From Anaerolineaceae bacterium UBA5404 (GTDB lineage: Bacteria; Chloroflexota; Anaerolineae; Anaerolineales; Anaerolineaceae), in NCBI GenBank assembly GCA_002409625.1, contig DHNY01000012.1, positions 93,759 through 157,758 on the forward strand: 64,000 nt of DNA. Reading direction: 5' to 3'. Under the pieces are notes generated by a model. That model saw nothing but the letters and a program-made list of their open reading frames with translations, did no database searches and was not told the DNA's origin. The position numbers and the translations under genes are program-made. Shown piece by piece: positions 43,345 to 53,167 of the stretch. Position 1 is the stretch's first letter; every line of letters begins with the position of its first letter.

Positions 43345-45926
43345 TATGCGCCTGCCGGTTGCGGTTCCGGGTCGGGTTCGGTCTCGGGCTCTTCGTCAAT
43401 CAGCCCGAGGCGCTCTTCTTTACGCAAAACAATGCGTTTTTTGCCGTCAAGATCTTCCAGTTCAGCGATGATGTGATCTCCAGGTTCAAATGTGCCCATC
43501 AAAAGCGCATCAGATAGCTGTTCTTCAATCATCTGCTGCACCACCCGGCGCACGGGTCGGGCGCCCATTTCGGGGTCGTAACCTTCTTCGGCGAGGAAAT
43601 CATAAGCTTCTTCACTGGCTTCGATGGTCAAATCTTGCTCAATGAGCATTTCTTGCACTTTTGCCACCTCAAGCTCGACGATTTTGCGAATGTCCGCGCG
43701 GTTGAGTGCTCTAAAGACAACCACTGTGTCCATGCGGTTGATGAACTCCGGTCTAAACTGGCGGCGCAAGGCGTCCATCAGCTTCTTTTGCATGTCTTCA
43801 TAAGCCAGGCGTTCTTCAAGCACCTCATCCAGCTTTAAGGCAAACCCAAAGCTGCTTTGTTGCTTAATTACCTCAGCACCGACGTTGGTGGTCATGATGA
43901 TGATGGCGTTTTTAAAGTCCACCTTTTGACCTTTGGCGTCGGTGAGATGCCCTTCTTCCATAATTTGCAGGAGCATATTCAAGGCTTCCGGATGGGCTTT
44001 TTCAACCTCATCAAAAACCACAATGGAGTAAGGTCGGCGGCGGATAGCTTCAGTCAACTGACCGGCTTCATCGTAGCCCACATAGCCAGGAGGCGCACCA
44101 ACCAGGCGGCTCATGCTGTGGCGTTCCATAAACTCGCTCATGTCAATCTGAATGAGCGCTTCTTCATTACCAAAGAGCAAGCGTGCCAGGGATTTGGTGA
44201 GCTCGGTTTTGCCCACGCCGGTGGGTCCCAGGAACATGAACGAGCCAACCGGTCTGCGTGGGTTCTTTAGCCCGGCGCGCGCACGGCGCACGGCTTTGGC
44301 AATGGCACTGATGGCTTCTTCTTGCCCAATAATGGACTCAGACAAAGCTGCTTCCATATTCAAAAGCCGTTCGCTTTCTTCTTCTGCCAATTGGGTCAGC
44401 GGGATGCCCGTCCACATCGAGATAACCTCAGCAACGTTCTCAGCGCTTACAGTGGGTGCATTGGCGCGGTCCCAGCCAGTTTGCAAGCTTTTAAGGCTTT
44501 CTTGCAATTCTTCCTGGCGTTTGAGCAAGGCTTGAATGTTGTCATTATCTTCAGCGGCTTGGGCTTCTTTTAGCTCTGCCCGAACTTTGCGCAGTTTTGT
44601 CATCATCTCTTTGCTGCTTACGGCGGTGTCGCTCTTGTACATGCGCACGCGCGAGGCGGCTTCATCCACCAGGTCAATGGCTTTATCTGGCAGGAAGCGT
44701 TCGCTGACGTAACGGGAGCTCAGCTTTGCGGCAGCTTCGATGGCTTCGTCGCTGATGTGCAGGCGATGATGTTCTTCATACTTTTCGCGTAAACCATAGA
44801 GAATTTCGATGGTTTCTTCAACTGAGGGTTGCTCCACAACGATGGGTTGGAAGCGGCGTTCAAGCGCGGCGTCTGATTCGATGCTCTTGCGGTATTCGTT
44901 GAGCGTGGTCGCACCAATCACCTGCAACTCGCCTCGTGATAGCGCAGGTTTGAGGATGTTCGCGGCATCCACTTGTGAGCCTGCCGAACCAGCCCCAACC
45001 AGCATGTGCAGTTCATCAATAAAGACAATCGCGCCGCTGGCTTTAAGCTCGTCAATCACACGTTTGAGGCGCTCTTCAAACTGCCCGCGATACATGGTGC
45101 CAGCAACCAAAGAGCCCACATCAAGCTGTAAAACACGCTTGTCCAAAAGCAAAGCGGGCACATCTCCAGCAAGGATGCGCTGAGCCAATCCTTCAACGAT
45201 GGCGGTTTTACCCACGCCCGGTTCACCAATCAAGGCGGGGTTGTTTTTGGTGCGTCGCGCCAAAATTTGGATGACGCGTTCAATTTCTTTTTCGCGTCCA
45301 ATGACCGGGTCAAGTTTATCTGCCTCAGCCAAGCCGGTAAGATCAGTGGCAAGCTGATCCACAAGCGGTGTTTTGCTGTCGTCCTTTTCCATGCGTGCCC
45401 GGCGCGTTAAGCGGGGAACACCTGCATAGGCGTCTGGTTCCGGACCTTTTTTACGAGGTGCGTTGTCTATGGATTCTTCAAGTTCCTCATTGGCATCTTT
45501 TAGCACCCGATTGGTTTGTCGCCGGATCTGCTCGGGGGTTACCCCCAGGCTCAGCAGCACTTGCATGCCGCTGCTTTCTTCATTTTTGGTCATGGCAAGG
45601 AGCATGTGTTCAGTACCCACAGAAGGTGCCTCGGTGGCTTTTGCCTCTTCAAGTGCTTGTTCGAGCAGTTTTTTGGTTTCTTCCGCAAGGGTATAAAGCC
45701 TCACGTTGTCTTCCGGTTTGTGCTCTTCTTCAATCACTTTGCGAATGGCATCTTCATTAACGCCAAGGTCCTGCAAGACGCGGTTGGCAATGGTACCTTT
45801 TTCAATCATCAAACCCAACAAAAGATGGTGAATGCCAATGGTGTGGGTCTTGTATCGTTCAGCTTCCAATTGTGCCAGGCTGAGCACCCTTTTTGCTTTT
45901 TGTGTAAATCGATTAATAACAGCCAA
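43344..45926 (-). CDS. clpC: ATP-dependent Clp protease ATPase subunit ClpC
   Basis: An 860-residue Hsp100 unfoldase when started at TTG 45926, which has AGGAGG 6 bases upstream and gives MAVINRFTQKAKRVLSLAQ. Two Clp-N repeats come first, then AAA1 (Walker A GEPGVGKTA), a middle region with a UVR-like helix (LKRQEELQESLKSLQTG), AAA2 (GPTGVGKTE) and a Glu-rich tail. It feeds substrates to ClpP. The first in-frame ATG is 31 codons upstream but lies in poorly conserved sequence. No ctsR-mcsA-mcsB is adjacent. Confidence 0.95.
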   Translation of the reverse strand: MAVINRFTQKAKRVLSLAQLEAERYKTHTIGIHHLLLGLMIEKGTIANRVLQDLGVNEDAIRKVIEEEHKPEDNVRLYTLAEETKKLLEQALEEAKATEAPSVGTEHMLLAMTKNEESSGMQVLLSLGVTPEQIRRQTNRVLKDANEELEESIDNAPRKKGPEPDAYAGVPRLTRRARMEKDDSKTPLVDQLATDLTGLAEADKLDPVIGREKEIERVIQILARRTKNNPALIGEPGVGKTAIVEGLAQRILAGDVPALLLDKRVLQLDVGSLVAGTMYRGQFEERLKRVIDELKASGAIVFIDELHMLVGAGSAGSQVDAANILKPALSRGELQVIGATTLNEYRKSIESDAALERRFQPIVVEQPSVEETIEILYGLREKYEEHHRLHISDEAIEAAAKLSSRYVSERFLPDKAIDLVDEAASRVRMYKSDTAVSSKEMMTKLRKVRAELKEAQAAEDNDNIQALLKRQEELQESLKSLQTGWDRANAPTVSAENVAEVISMWTGIPLTQLAEEESERLLNMEAALSESIIGQEEAISAIAKAVRRARAGLKNPRRPVGSFMFLGPTGVGKTELTKSLARLLFGNEEALIQIDMSEFMERHSMSRLVGAPPGYVGYDEAGQLTEAIRRRPYSIVVFDEVEKAHPEALNMLLQIMEEGHLTDAKGQKVDFKNAIIIMTTNVGAEVIKQQSSFGFALKLDEVLEERLAYEDMQKKLMDALRRQFRPEFINRMDTVVVFRALNRADIRKIVELEVAKVQEMLIEQDLTIEASEEAYDFLAEEGYDPEMGARPVRRVVQQMIEEQLSDALLMGTFEPGDHIIAELEDLDGKKRIVLRKEERLGLIDEEPETEPDPEPQPAGA

Positions 45927-46032
45927 GGTAGTCCTCCTGTAAGAGTGGTAGTGTTGGTCACGCCAAGTGAAAACTAAGATTTCTGAATCTTTTGAAATCA
46001 AAGAGGAAAAATGGCGCACCCAACCTGCTTTG

Positions 46033-46060
46033 ATTGTACCAAAACCAACACTTTGGACAA
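46033..46060 (-). promoter_or_regulatory. Promoter of clpC-radA
   Basis: The minus strand has TTGTCC (46060-46055), a 16-bp spacer ending in TGG (extended -10) and TACAAT (46038-46033). The start would be near 46026, giving a 100-base leader before the TTG start of clpC. No CIRCE or CtsR-type repeat was recognised. Confidence 0.65.
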
Positions 46061-46104
46061 ATATCTAAGCCATATTTTGATGAACTGTTAATACTGTGGC
46101 GCGC

Positions 46105-46620
46105 TTATTTCGCTTTGAGATAACTCGGAATTGTCTTGCGAATATAATGACAAGTGTAGCCACTGGGAAGCTTTTGTAAGTAGTCCTGGTGGTAGTCTTC
46201 CGCTGGCCAAAAAGTCGTGAGCGGTTCAAGGGTGGTGACCACTGGGTTACGCCACATGCCACTGCTGTTAACGAGGTTAATCATGGTCTCACCAGTGCGT
46301 TTTTGCACCTCATCCCGATAAAAAATAGCTGAGCGATAAGATGTGCCAATGTCATTCCCCTGGCGATTGAGCGTGGTGGGGTCATGCATGCGGAAAAAGA
46401 AGTCTAAAAGCTGAGGTAAGCTGGTTTTACGTGTGTCATACACAACAAGTAAAGCCTCGGCATGCCCTGGGTGATTTTGGTAGGTGGGGTTATCGTTTTC
46501 GCCACCCGTGTAACCACAATCGGTATCGATGACACCTGGTTCTTGCCTAAACAATTCTTCCATTCCCCAAAAACAGCCTCCAGCGAGGACAATTTCATCA
46601 ATGTGTGTTTCTTGTGTCAT
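46105..46620 (-). CDS. msrA: Peptide-methionine (S)-S-oxide reductase
   Basis: A 171-residue MsrA. The catalytic motif GCFWG is at 15-19 with nucleophile Cys16. Other family strings are GYTGGENDNPTYQ, HAEALLVVYD and FWPAEDYHQDYL. It repairs S-form methionine sulfoxide in proteins. No MsrB domain is fused. AAGGA precedes the ATG. Confidence 0.95.
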   Translation of the reverse strand: MTQETHIDEIVLAGGCFWGMEELFRQEPGVIDTDCGYTGGENDNPTYQNHPGHAEALLVVYDTRKTSLPQLLDFFFRMHDPTTLNRQGNDIGTSYRSAIFYRDEVQKRTGETMINLVNSSGMWRNPVVTTLEPLTTFWPAEDYHQDYLQKLPSGYTCHYIRKTIPSYLKAK

Positions 46621-46724
46621 AGCCTTGTCCTTAATCCATTTTCACGGCGCATACCACTACGCCGTGAAAATATATTATCAAATTCTATTTGTCTTATGCC
46701 CATTTTGCATAAGCACTTAAGAAC

Positions 46725-48470
46725 TTACCAGTCCACACCTTCAATATGCAAACCCTGATCGATAATAAATGCCGTGTTAGTAAAAGGCTCAAACATCCAC
46801 AAAATAGAGGCGTATTCGTTTGTTTCTTCATCAATTTCCCCGCGCCACAAAAGAACCATACGATAATCCTGCGGTGACCATGCGCCAAAAGCCCAATCGC
46901 CATTCTCGGAATCAAGATCGGTTAGTGTCAAATAGGGTTCCTCAATATCCTGAGTATCCACCATAACGATCCCACCGCTACCTAATTCCCACCAAATACC
47001 TGCGTCATATTTCTTCATATGAGGAATATTAATAGGGCGTTGCTCCATTACCAAGTACCGATCATCAAAAGACCAGTCAGGAGCAGACCAAACCGTGCTA
47101 GTGTCATCCATACCATTCAGAAAGGCTCCGGTGTTGCCTTCTAGCGCGGAAATTACAACATAAATGTTGTTGGTTTGTTCGAAGAGCTCCTTGCTTGGGT
47201 ATGCAAGACGATCTTCTTGATTAGAAAGACTGGTATAACCAGCCATACCATAATCATGAATTGCACCGGTTTGGAGATCATAAACATACTCTTTTTGTGG
47301 CCAAACAGGTTGGCAATAGGTCGCCCGATAAGTTAAAAAGCGCCCACTCGGTGAGATATCAACACCAATTGAGTGGCTATCACCTGAACTATCCATCACC
47401 GGCAGGTCGGCAACATAGTGCAAGGCTTCTTCATTAATGGCAAATCGCATCACATAGGAGCTTTCAGGCGTGCTCATTCCATCTTCCATATACTCGCATC
47501 TCCCAATAATGCGATTAATATAAAGCACATTTTGCTGGTCCCAACCTATGATACTATCTGAATAAGTTTCTCCAGGTTCATCAATGTTCAGGCTCCAAAT
47601 CCTGCCGGTTTCAAAGGAGTAGACTAAAACCATCTCTTTGTCAATCCTTTGATAAGCCACAAAAAGCCCGTTGGGAGAAACGCGTGGGTTAATGTAACGA
47701 GGGATATCCTCGCCTACATACTCACCACCATCTTTAGTTACCGCAATGATGTTGTCTGATTCAATGAAATAGGCATAAATGTTTCCATCTTTTGAGTAAA
47801 CGACGGGTGGATAAACATCACTTGCCTCTTGCGGTCCTGTAACAGGGTCAAAGTCATGGCGGATAGATTGCCGCAGCACCTCTTCAGATTCCACCAAACA
47901 TTGCGGGCTCAGCCCGGAGGCATCAGGATTTTCAATGGAAAAGAAAAAGGAGTCTTCCCAGGTATAGCCTTTTAGTGCTACATCCTCAGTGCCAACGTAT
48001 GACCAGGTGGAAACAGTAAATAAAAGCCCTTCGATGGTGAGTTCATTAGCCTCGTAGGTGAAAATGTCACCCATGCCATGCCCATTGTTGAGATAGATTC
48101 GACATTCAGGGTAGCGGGTGGACAGCAGGTGGGGAAAGCTTGAATCGCCAGAACTGCGCCAAAGATCAGCGTTGTAAGTAAACCAGATATCGTCCTGCAT
48201 TCGGGTTGAAGCAAATTCAGTAGCCGGCTCTGGGGTTAGAATGGACTCTTGCGTTGGCACAGCCTGCTCTTGAGTTGGCGTTGCCTGCTCATCGGTTGGC
48301 ACAACACTTGGCAATGGTGTGGGCAAGGCTTGCTCTGGCGTACGGGTTGGTTTGCGCGTTGCGGTTGGTAATGCGGGTTTTGGCGGTGATGGCGGATTGA
48401 TTATTTCACATGCTGCGGTAAACAGTAAGATGCTGAAGATAATCAGTGATAAAAATATTTTCTTCTTCAT
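46725..48470 (-). CDS. Lipoprotein with a YNxLW/GHG domain and a TolB-like propeller
   Basis: A 581-residue predicted lipoprotein. The signal peptide ends in a lipobox (FTAAC). A Pro/Thr/Glu-rich linker with repeated TPEQA and TPLP units follows. Residues about 90-205 form a domain with YNADLW, CRIYLNNGHG, TWSY, LKGY and a late Cys (LSPQC). The same pattern occurs at the C-terminus of the kinase-like protein at 49146-51512. The rest resembles a TolB/WD-type propeller (VYSKDGNIYAYFIES, ISPSGRFLTYRATYC). Function unknown; probably part of a cell-surface sensing set. Confidence 0.75.
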   Translation of the reverse strand: MKKKIFLSLIIFSILLFTAACEIINPPSPPKPALPTATRKPTRTPEQALPTPLPSVVPTDEQATPTQEQAVPTQESILTPEPATEFASTRMQDDIWFTYNADLWRSSGDSSFPHLLSTRYPECRIYLNNGHGMGDIFTYEANELTIEGLLFTVSTWSYVGTEDVALKGYTWEDSFFFSIENPDASGLSPQCLVESEEVLRQSIRHDFDPVTGPQEASDVYPPVVYSKDGNIYAYFIESDNIIAVTKDGGEYVGEDIPRYINPRVSPNGLFVAYQRIDKEMVLVYSFETGRIWSLNIDEPGETYSDSIIGWDQQNVLYINRIIGRCEYMEDGMSTPESSYVMRFAINEEALHYVADLPVMDSSGDSHSIGVDISPSGRFLTYRATYCQPVWPQKEYVYDLQTGAIHDYGMAGYTSLSNQEDRLAYPSKELFEQTNNIYVVISALEGNTGAFLNGMDDTSTVWSAPDWSFDDRYLVMEQRPINIPHMKKYDAGIWWELGSGGIVMVDTQDIEEPYLTLTDLDSENGDWAFGAWSPQDYRMVLLWRGEIDEETNEYASILWMFEPFTNTAFIIDQGLHIEGVDW

Positions 48471-48514
48471 AACAAACTCTCTATTATTATTTTTGATAAC
48501 TGTTTTAAGATTGA

Positions 48515-49093
48515 TTAAGCATTTTGATTATAAGCGAGATTGATGAATTTCTTTACCTCTTGAGTGATGTCTTCAAGTGAGTGAATGGCTATTTTGTGAG
48601 TGCATTGCCCGGGGGGGTTGCTCGAGTTGAGTAAAGCTGAATCTGGCGGATCAGTAAATCGCAAACCCAGGTCAATGCGGGTTTTGGTACTGGCTTGTAA
48701 GACGGCAAACTGACGGCGGCGCACAAAAGGCGTGTAGCCTCCGCGTCCTTCAACCCGAACATCCTCACCCTGGCTTTCAATAATGTCCCGCAGCGCATCA
48801 AAGAGGGGTCTAAGGTTGGCTTTTGCGCCTTCATATTGCGAATTGATGTACTCTTCCACACTGGGGCGCACCCAACCCGCAGCACGCGCGGTGGCATCAG
48901 CGATTGCCCACTGACTGTTTTGCAATACGCCATGTTCGCTTTTGAGCCAGTTGCGCACCGCTTTTTGATCCAGCGGGTCAACGCCACTGGCTTGAACGAG
49001 AGCCACCCACTCTTCCAAACTTTTTCCGGTACGTTCTTTCATGGAATCTGTTACAGCTGCCATCATTCTTGCGGGGTTGTTTTTTGTGGGCAA
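48515..49093 (-). CDS. DUF4287 and DUF5655 domain protein
   Basis: A 192-residue soluble protein. Residues about 15-90 match the DUF4287 pattern (MKERTGKSLEEWVALVQASG, then LKSEHGVLQNSQWAIADAT). Residues about 95-190 match the DUF5655 pattern (LRPLFDALRDIIESQGEDVRVEGRGGYTPFVRRRQFAVLQAS, ending HKIAI). The TTG at 49093 is taken as start because AAGGAG lies upstream; an ATG nine codons later lacks one. The function of both domains is unknown. Confidence 0.82.
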   Translation of the reverse strand: MPTKNNPARMMAAVTDSMKERTGKSLEEWVALVQASGVDPLDQKAVRNWLKSEHGVLQNSQWAIADATARAAGWVRPSVEEYINSQYEGAKANLRPLFDALRDIIESQGEDVRVEGRGGYTPFVRRRQFAVLQASTKTRIDLGLRFTDPPDSALLNSSNPPGQCTHKIAIHSLEDITQEVKKFINLAYNQNA

Positions 49094-49145
49094 ATCAGCT
49101 CTCCTTTGAGTTATCTTCTAATTTTCTTTATTAAACACATCTTGT

Positions 49146-51512
49146 TTAAGGTCCAAAATTTTTCGCTTCTGAAAGTTGCATAACTTCATCAGCTAATGCC
49201 ATGCATTCATCTGAAATCGCAAGAGCATTATGATGTTCTACTGAAATATAACGTCCATTTGCGCGATAACCATATAGAACCGTCTCAAGGTTGCTTTTGT
49301 AATACCAACGCGTAATAGAAAATTCGGTGTTGCCAATGGTCTTGTAATAAAAATCAACATCAAAGCGATCTGGATCTATACCATGACCCCAATCATAGTT
49401 AAAGGTGCAGGCTTCATCATTTTTTAACTGAAGTTTTTGCAAACCGCCACTATCGATTGGCTTCCAAAGCTGTGAGTTATAGGTAAGATAGTAGGAAGGT
49501 CCCACTTCGACTGAAGCATACGCTGGGAGTGGTGTATTTGTTGGAATAATAGGTGTGTTTGTGGGCACTATCGCAGTGGGTGTTGGTGGTATTTGTGTTG
49601 GAATAGCCGGAACCTGGGTGGGATTCTGGCGAACCATCGTTGCCGTGGGATCTTGCACGATTGCGAAAAATGGCGGTTCTTCATCTGCAAGCCCATCCAA
49701 AATATCAGGGTCGTCATCTTCCTGTGTTTGAACTCGCTCACCTGTGTCTAAATCCCAGACTTCTGTATCTTCATTAGCATAACCGGTATAGATTTGTTGT
49801 CCATTGCCCGTGTACTCAACCATGACTACTGTCTCAGCGCCTGTGTCAAATTCCGTAATCTGTTCTCCGGTTTCCACATTCCAAACCCGAACAGTACCAT
49901 CATCAGAACCACTCGCCAATGTCTCATCATCAGGTGAAAAAGCAAGCGCGTTTACCGGCCCACTGTGCCCAGACAAACTGTTGAGCTCTTCCCCGGTTCC
50001 AGTATCCCACAATCGAATCGTCCTATCTTGTGATCCACTGGCTATTTTCAAGCCATCACCTGAAAAAACAACACGGTTGATAGGTTTTTGGTGTCCTAAC
50101 ATTTGGTAGATCTCATCACCATCTTTTGTGTTCCACAGACGAACAGTATTATCCTTGCCACCACTCACAACAAACTTGCCATTGGGTGACCAGGCAATAG
50201 AATTGATATCCAATTCGTTGGCGATGGCATTTTCTTCTTCTAACGTTTTGCTGTTGTAAAAATAAATACCATTAGAACTGGCAATTGCTATGGTTTTTCC
50301 ATCCGGGGATAATTGGATCTCATGAATGTCAGCTTTCACCAAATCATTTAAGACTATGCGGATGTTTGGGTCCTTCAAATCAACACGTTGTTTACGCGTA
50401 CGCAATAAAAGTACACCTACAATCACTGCAAGCAGCACAACAACGCTGAGCAAAATTGTTAAAGTTTTTGAACTCCTTTGCTTTTGCATACTTTGCATTT
50501 CTAAAGCTTGTCCGGGTGTGGGTGCATAAGGATCAAGACCATACCACTGCTCAACATAAGGCTGATCTTCCTGCGCGGCAATCCATTCTATGCGATTGTG
50601 AAGTAGATCTGTCTCACTATCGGGTTCACTACCATCTTCATAATCAATTTTCAGAACATCAGTCTCTTTGCCTAAGCGATTGGCTCCCGCAAACAAACCC
50701 CACCGTAAATCTTCAAAAGCAGCTCCCGCAGACCGATAACGTTCGAGGGGATCTACGGCTAAACATTTTTCAATAAACGCTCTCCATTCTTGACTTAGCT
50801 CATCAGATAGCGCTAATTTTGGTTGTAACCCTTGTTCTTGAAATTGATCGGGCCTTTCTGCCTCAAATGGGCGCTTTCCGGTTAGCATCTCATGCGCGAT
50901 ACAACCAAGACTGAATATATCTGATTGAGGATCAGGATGATTACCTCGCCGAAGTTCTGGAGCAATATAACCCGGTTTACCGAGGCGTTCAGGCTTATTG
51001 CCGCCCGATTGCGCTTGTAAATCCTGCGCTTCGGACATCAGCTCAGACACACCAAAATCAGAAATCCGTGCAACACCTTGCGAGTCGATAAGGATGTTGC
51101 CAGGGTGCAGATTTCCATGGCTTAGTCCTAGCTGATGTAGGTATTGCAGACCGTAAAGAACATTTTCAAGTATTGCTTTAGCTTGAAGCTGGTTTAAAGC
51201 GCCATATTGTGCGATTTGATCCATTAAGGACCCATAGGGCATCTTTGGCGAAACGATATAATATCGTCCTTCAGCTTGTCCATAGTCGAGGATTTGAACA
51301 ATATTAGGATGATTCAGCCGCGATATTTGCTCAAGTTTTTTATCAAGATAAGATGGAACTTGCTCTTCGAGGGTTAAATTAGGATGCAAAATCTTCACAG
51401 CAAAGACTTGCTTATCCGATGGCTTAATTGCCTCATAAACGATGCCCGTCTTGCCACGACCTAATTCATTTTTTAGTTCATAGGGTCCAATTTGAAATAT
51501 CGCATTTGCCAT
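49146..51512 (-). CDS. Membrane Ser/Thr kinase-like protein with WD40 sensor; predicted pseudokinase
   Basis: A 788-residue protein. The kinase-like domain (1-275) keeps the Gly-rich loop (GRGKTGIVYEA), Lys40 (FAVKIL) and DFG (152-154). The catalytic loop reads H132-GNLHPGN-139 where active kinases have HRDLKPxN, so the catalytic Asp is Asn134. One membrane helix follows (351-371). The outer part has WD40 repeats (about 385-640), a Pro/Thr linker and a C-terminal YNSQLW/GHG domain shared with the lipoprotein at 46725. The ATG at 51512 has GAGGAGG upstream. It may bind ATP and signal allosterically rather than phosphorylate. Confidence 0.85.
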   Translation of the reverse strand: MANAIFQIGPYELKNELGRGKTGIVYEAIKPSDKQVFAVKILHPNLTLEEQVPSYLDKKLEQISRLNHPNIVQILDYGQAEGRYYIVSPKMPYGSLMDQIAQYGALNQLQAKAILENVLYGLQYLHQLGLSHGNLHPGNILIDSQGVARISDFGVSELMSEAQDLQAQSGGNKPERLGKPGYIAPELRRGNHPDPQSDIFSLGCIAHEMLTGKRPFEAERPDQFQEQGLQPKLALSDELSQEWRAFIEKCLAVDPLERYRSAGAAFEDLRWGLFAGANRLGKETDVLKIDYEDGSEPDSETDLLHNRIEWIAAQEDQPYVEQWYGLDPYAPTPGQALEMQSMQKQRSSKTLTILLSVVVLLAVIVGVLLLRTRKQRVDLKDPNIRIVLNDLVKADIHEIQLSPDGKTIAIASSNGIYFYNSKTLEEENAIANELDINSIAWSPNGKFVVSGGKDNTVRLWNTKDGDEIYQMLGHQKPINRVVFSGDGLKIASGSQDRTIRLWDTGTGEELNSLSGHSGPVNALAFSPDDETLASGSDDGTVRVWNVETGEQITEFDTGAETVVMVEYTGNGQQIYTGYANEDTEVWDLDTGERVQTQEDDDPDILDGLADEEPPFFAIVQDPTATMVRQNPTQVPAIPTQIPPTPTAIVPTNTPIIPTNTPLPAYASVEVGPSYYLTYNSQLWKPIDSGGLQKLQLKNDEACTFNYDWGHGIDPDRFDVDFYYKTIGNTEFSITRWYYKSNLETVLYGYRANGRYISVEHHNALAISDECMALADEVMQLSEAKNFGP

Positions 51513-51716
51513 TGTTGTTCCTCCTCTCACATAAGCCACTTTCATTCTACCATCCACCTCTGTTGATGAAGCAAAGTCCGCCGGCTGAGAATGCTGTTGG
51601 TGACAGAGCACTCAACATCCAACAAAACAAAAGTCTCTCACTTTATACCACAATTATCTCTTTTATTTTAGCACAATTTTCTTTTATACTTTTCCGCAAT
51701 ATCCTCTTATATATGA

Positions 51717-51722
51717 TATAAT
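51717..51722 (+). promoter_or_regulatory. Extended -10 promoter of the AAA/DUF4143 gene
   Basis: TGA directly precedes a perfect TATAAT, giving an extended -10. The -35 region is weak (CCGCAA). The start codon lies 31 bases downstream with AGAGGA in between. Confidence 0.6.
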
Positions 51723-51752
51723 CCCATTAATTCCAGAGGAAAAGGGTTTTTT

Positions 51753-53018
51753 ATGAGCAAAAAATATTATCCAAGAATCATTGATAAATTACTTGAGTCC
51801 TATCTCGAAGCTTTTGGTGCCGTCGTTATTAAAGGACCGAAGTGGTCCGGTAAAACCACAAGTGCCGAACAGAAAGCTAAAAGCATTCTAAGGTTACAGG
51901 ATCCAGATGTTTCAGAAGCCTACTTAGCCATGGCAGATTTCATGCCATCCCGATTATTAGAAGGTGAAACACCACGCTTGATTGATGAATGGCAGATTGC
52001 TCCTGTTCTGTGGGATGCAGTAAGAAATGCAGTGGACAAAAGACAAATAGCAGGACAATTCATCCTTACTGGATCAACTGTGGTCGATCGCAGTAAGATC
52101 ATGCACTCCGGCACAGGTCGAATTGCCCCATTGACAATGCATACTATGAGTCTGTTCGAATACGGCGAATCAAACGGGGAGATCTCTTTAAAAGCGCTTT
52201 TTGCGAATGACCCATTTCCAGGATCTTCAAGTTCATTATCTGTTAATCAGTTGGCACATGCTTTGTGTCGGGGTGGTTGGCCTGCAACTTTAAAAATGAG
52301 TGAGACAGCAAGTTTGTTGGTAGCACCAAATTATGTTGATGGCATAATTTTTGAGGATGTCGCTCAATTGGACGAGGCAGTCCCAACACCTGAAAGAATC
52401 AGAGCCATATTGCGATCCTATGCACGAAATATTTCTACATTGGCTTCTAATCGAGCGATACTCGAAGACTTATTACCTAATGATATAGGCATCGCAGAAT
52501 CGACTCTTTACAGGTATATCTCTATACTAAATGATCTTTTTGTCATCCGCGATATTCCGGCATGGAATCCTTCAATACGGTCTGCCACAGCAATCCGTGC
52601 CAGTAATAAACGTGGTTTTTCTGATCCATCCATTGCAGTGGCCGCTTTGAGTCTTTCTCCTGACCAGCTTTTAGATGATTTAAACACATTTGGCTTTTTC
52701 TTCGAGAGCCTGTGCATCCGCGACTTAAGTGTTTATAGCATTGAAAACAAAGGGCACATTTCCTATTATCGTGACCGTTATGGACTAGAATGTGATATTG
52801 TCCTGCATTTAACCGACGGTCGTTACGCATTAATTGAAGCTAAGTTAGGCAATAGACAAATTGAAGAAGGTGCAGCGCATCTGCTCAAACTTAACAGCCT
52901 CATTCAACAAAAGCAAATGAAACCGCCCAGTTTTATGATGATACTCACAGCAGGACAGTACGCTTATCAACGCAAGGATGGCGTTTATGTCGTGCCTATT
53001 GGCTGCCTGGGACCTTAG
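51753..53018 (+). CDS. AAA ATPase with C-terminal DUF4143 domain
   Basis: A 421-residue protein. The N-terminal ATPase has Walker A (GPKWSGKTT, about 28-36), a Walker B-like LIDEWQIAPVLWDAVR and the ILTGST sensor. The C-terminal DUF4143 part ends with YYRDRYGLECDIVLHLTDGRYALIEAKLG, which resembles the D-(E/Q)xK arrangement of nuclease-like folds (ECDIV and EAKLG). Such proteins are widespread, often mobile, and of unknown function. It is the only plus-strand gene between 32.2 and 55 kb, so it may have arrived separately. Confidence 0.88.
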   Translation: MSKKYYPRIIDKLLESYLEAFGAVVIKGPKWSGKTTSAEQKAKSILRLQDPDVSEAYLAMADFMPSRLLEGETPRLIDEWQIAPVLWDAVRNAVDKRQIAGQFILTGSTVVDRSKIMHSGTGRIAPLTMHTMSLFEYGESNGEISLKALFANDPFPGSSSSLSVNQLAHALCRGGWPATLKMSETASLLVAPNYVDGIIFEDVAQLDEAVPTPERIRAILRSYARNISTLASNRAILEDLLPNDIGIAESTLYRYISILNDLFVIRDIPAWNPSIRSATAIRASNKRGFSDPSIAVAALSLSPDQLLDDLNTFGFFFESLCIRDLSVYSIENKGHISYYRDRYGLECDIVLHLTDGRYALIEAKLGNRQIEEGAAHLLKLNSLIQQKQMKPPSFMMILTAGQYAYQRKDGVYVVPIGCLGP

Positions 53019-53110
53019 ATAAACCAACAAAATAACAGGGAAGCTTCTTCACACATAGCCAGATAAACCAAGAATCAATAATCTCCAATGCCAAGATTTT
53101 TAAATCTTAA

Positions 53111-53147
53111 ACAAACTGGCTGTTTCGGGTAGAAACAGCCAGTTTGT
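53111..53147. terminator. Bidirectional terminator between the DUF4143 gene and pepF
   Basis: A perfect 16-bp stem (ACAAACTGGCTGTTTC and its complement) with a 5-base loop lies between the two convergent genes. On the minus strand it is followed by TTTAAG and on the plus strand by CTTCG. It is the longest perfect hairpin seen in the window. Confidence 0.85.
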
Positions 53148-53167
53148 CTTCGTATTCAGTAAACAGT

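Noticed and set aside
45927..46019. An ATG-started, 31-residue-longer ClpC.
   Set aside because: The extra residues are not ClpC-like and cross the leader; TTG 45926 has a strong AGGAGG and gives the family N-terminus.
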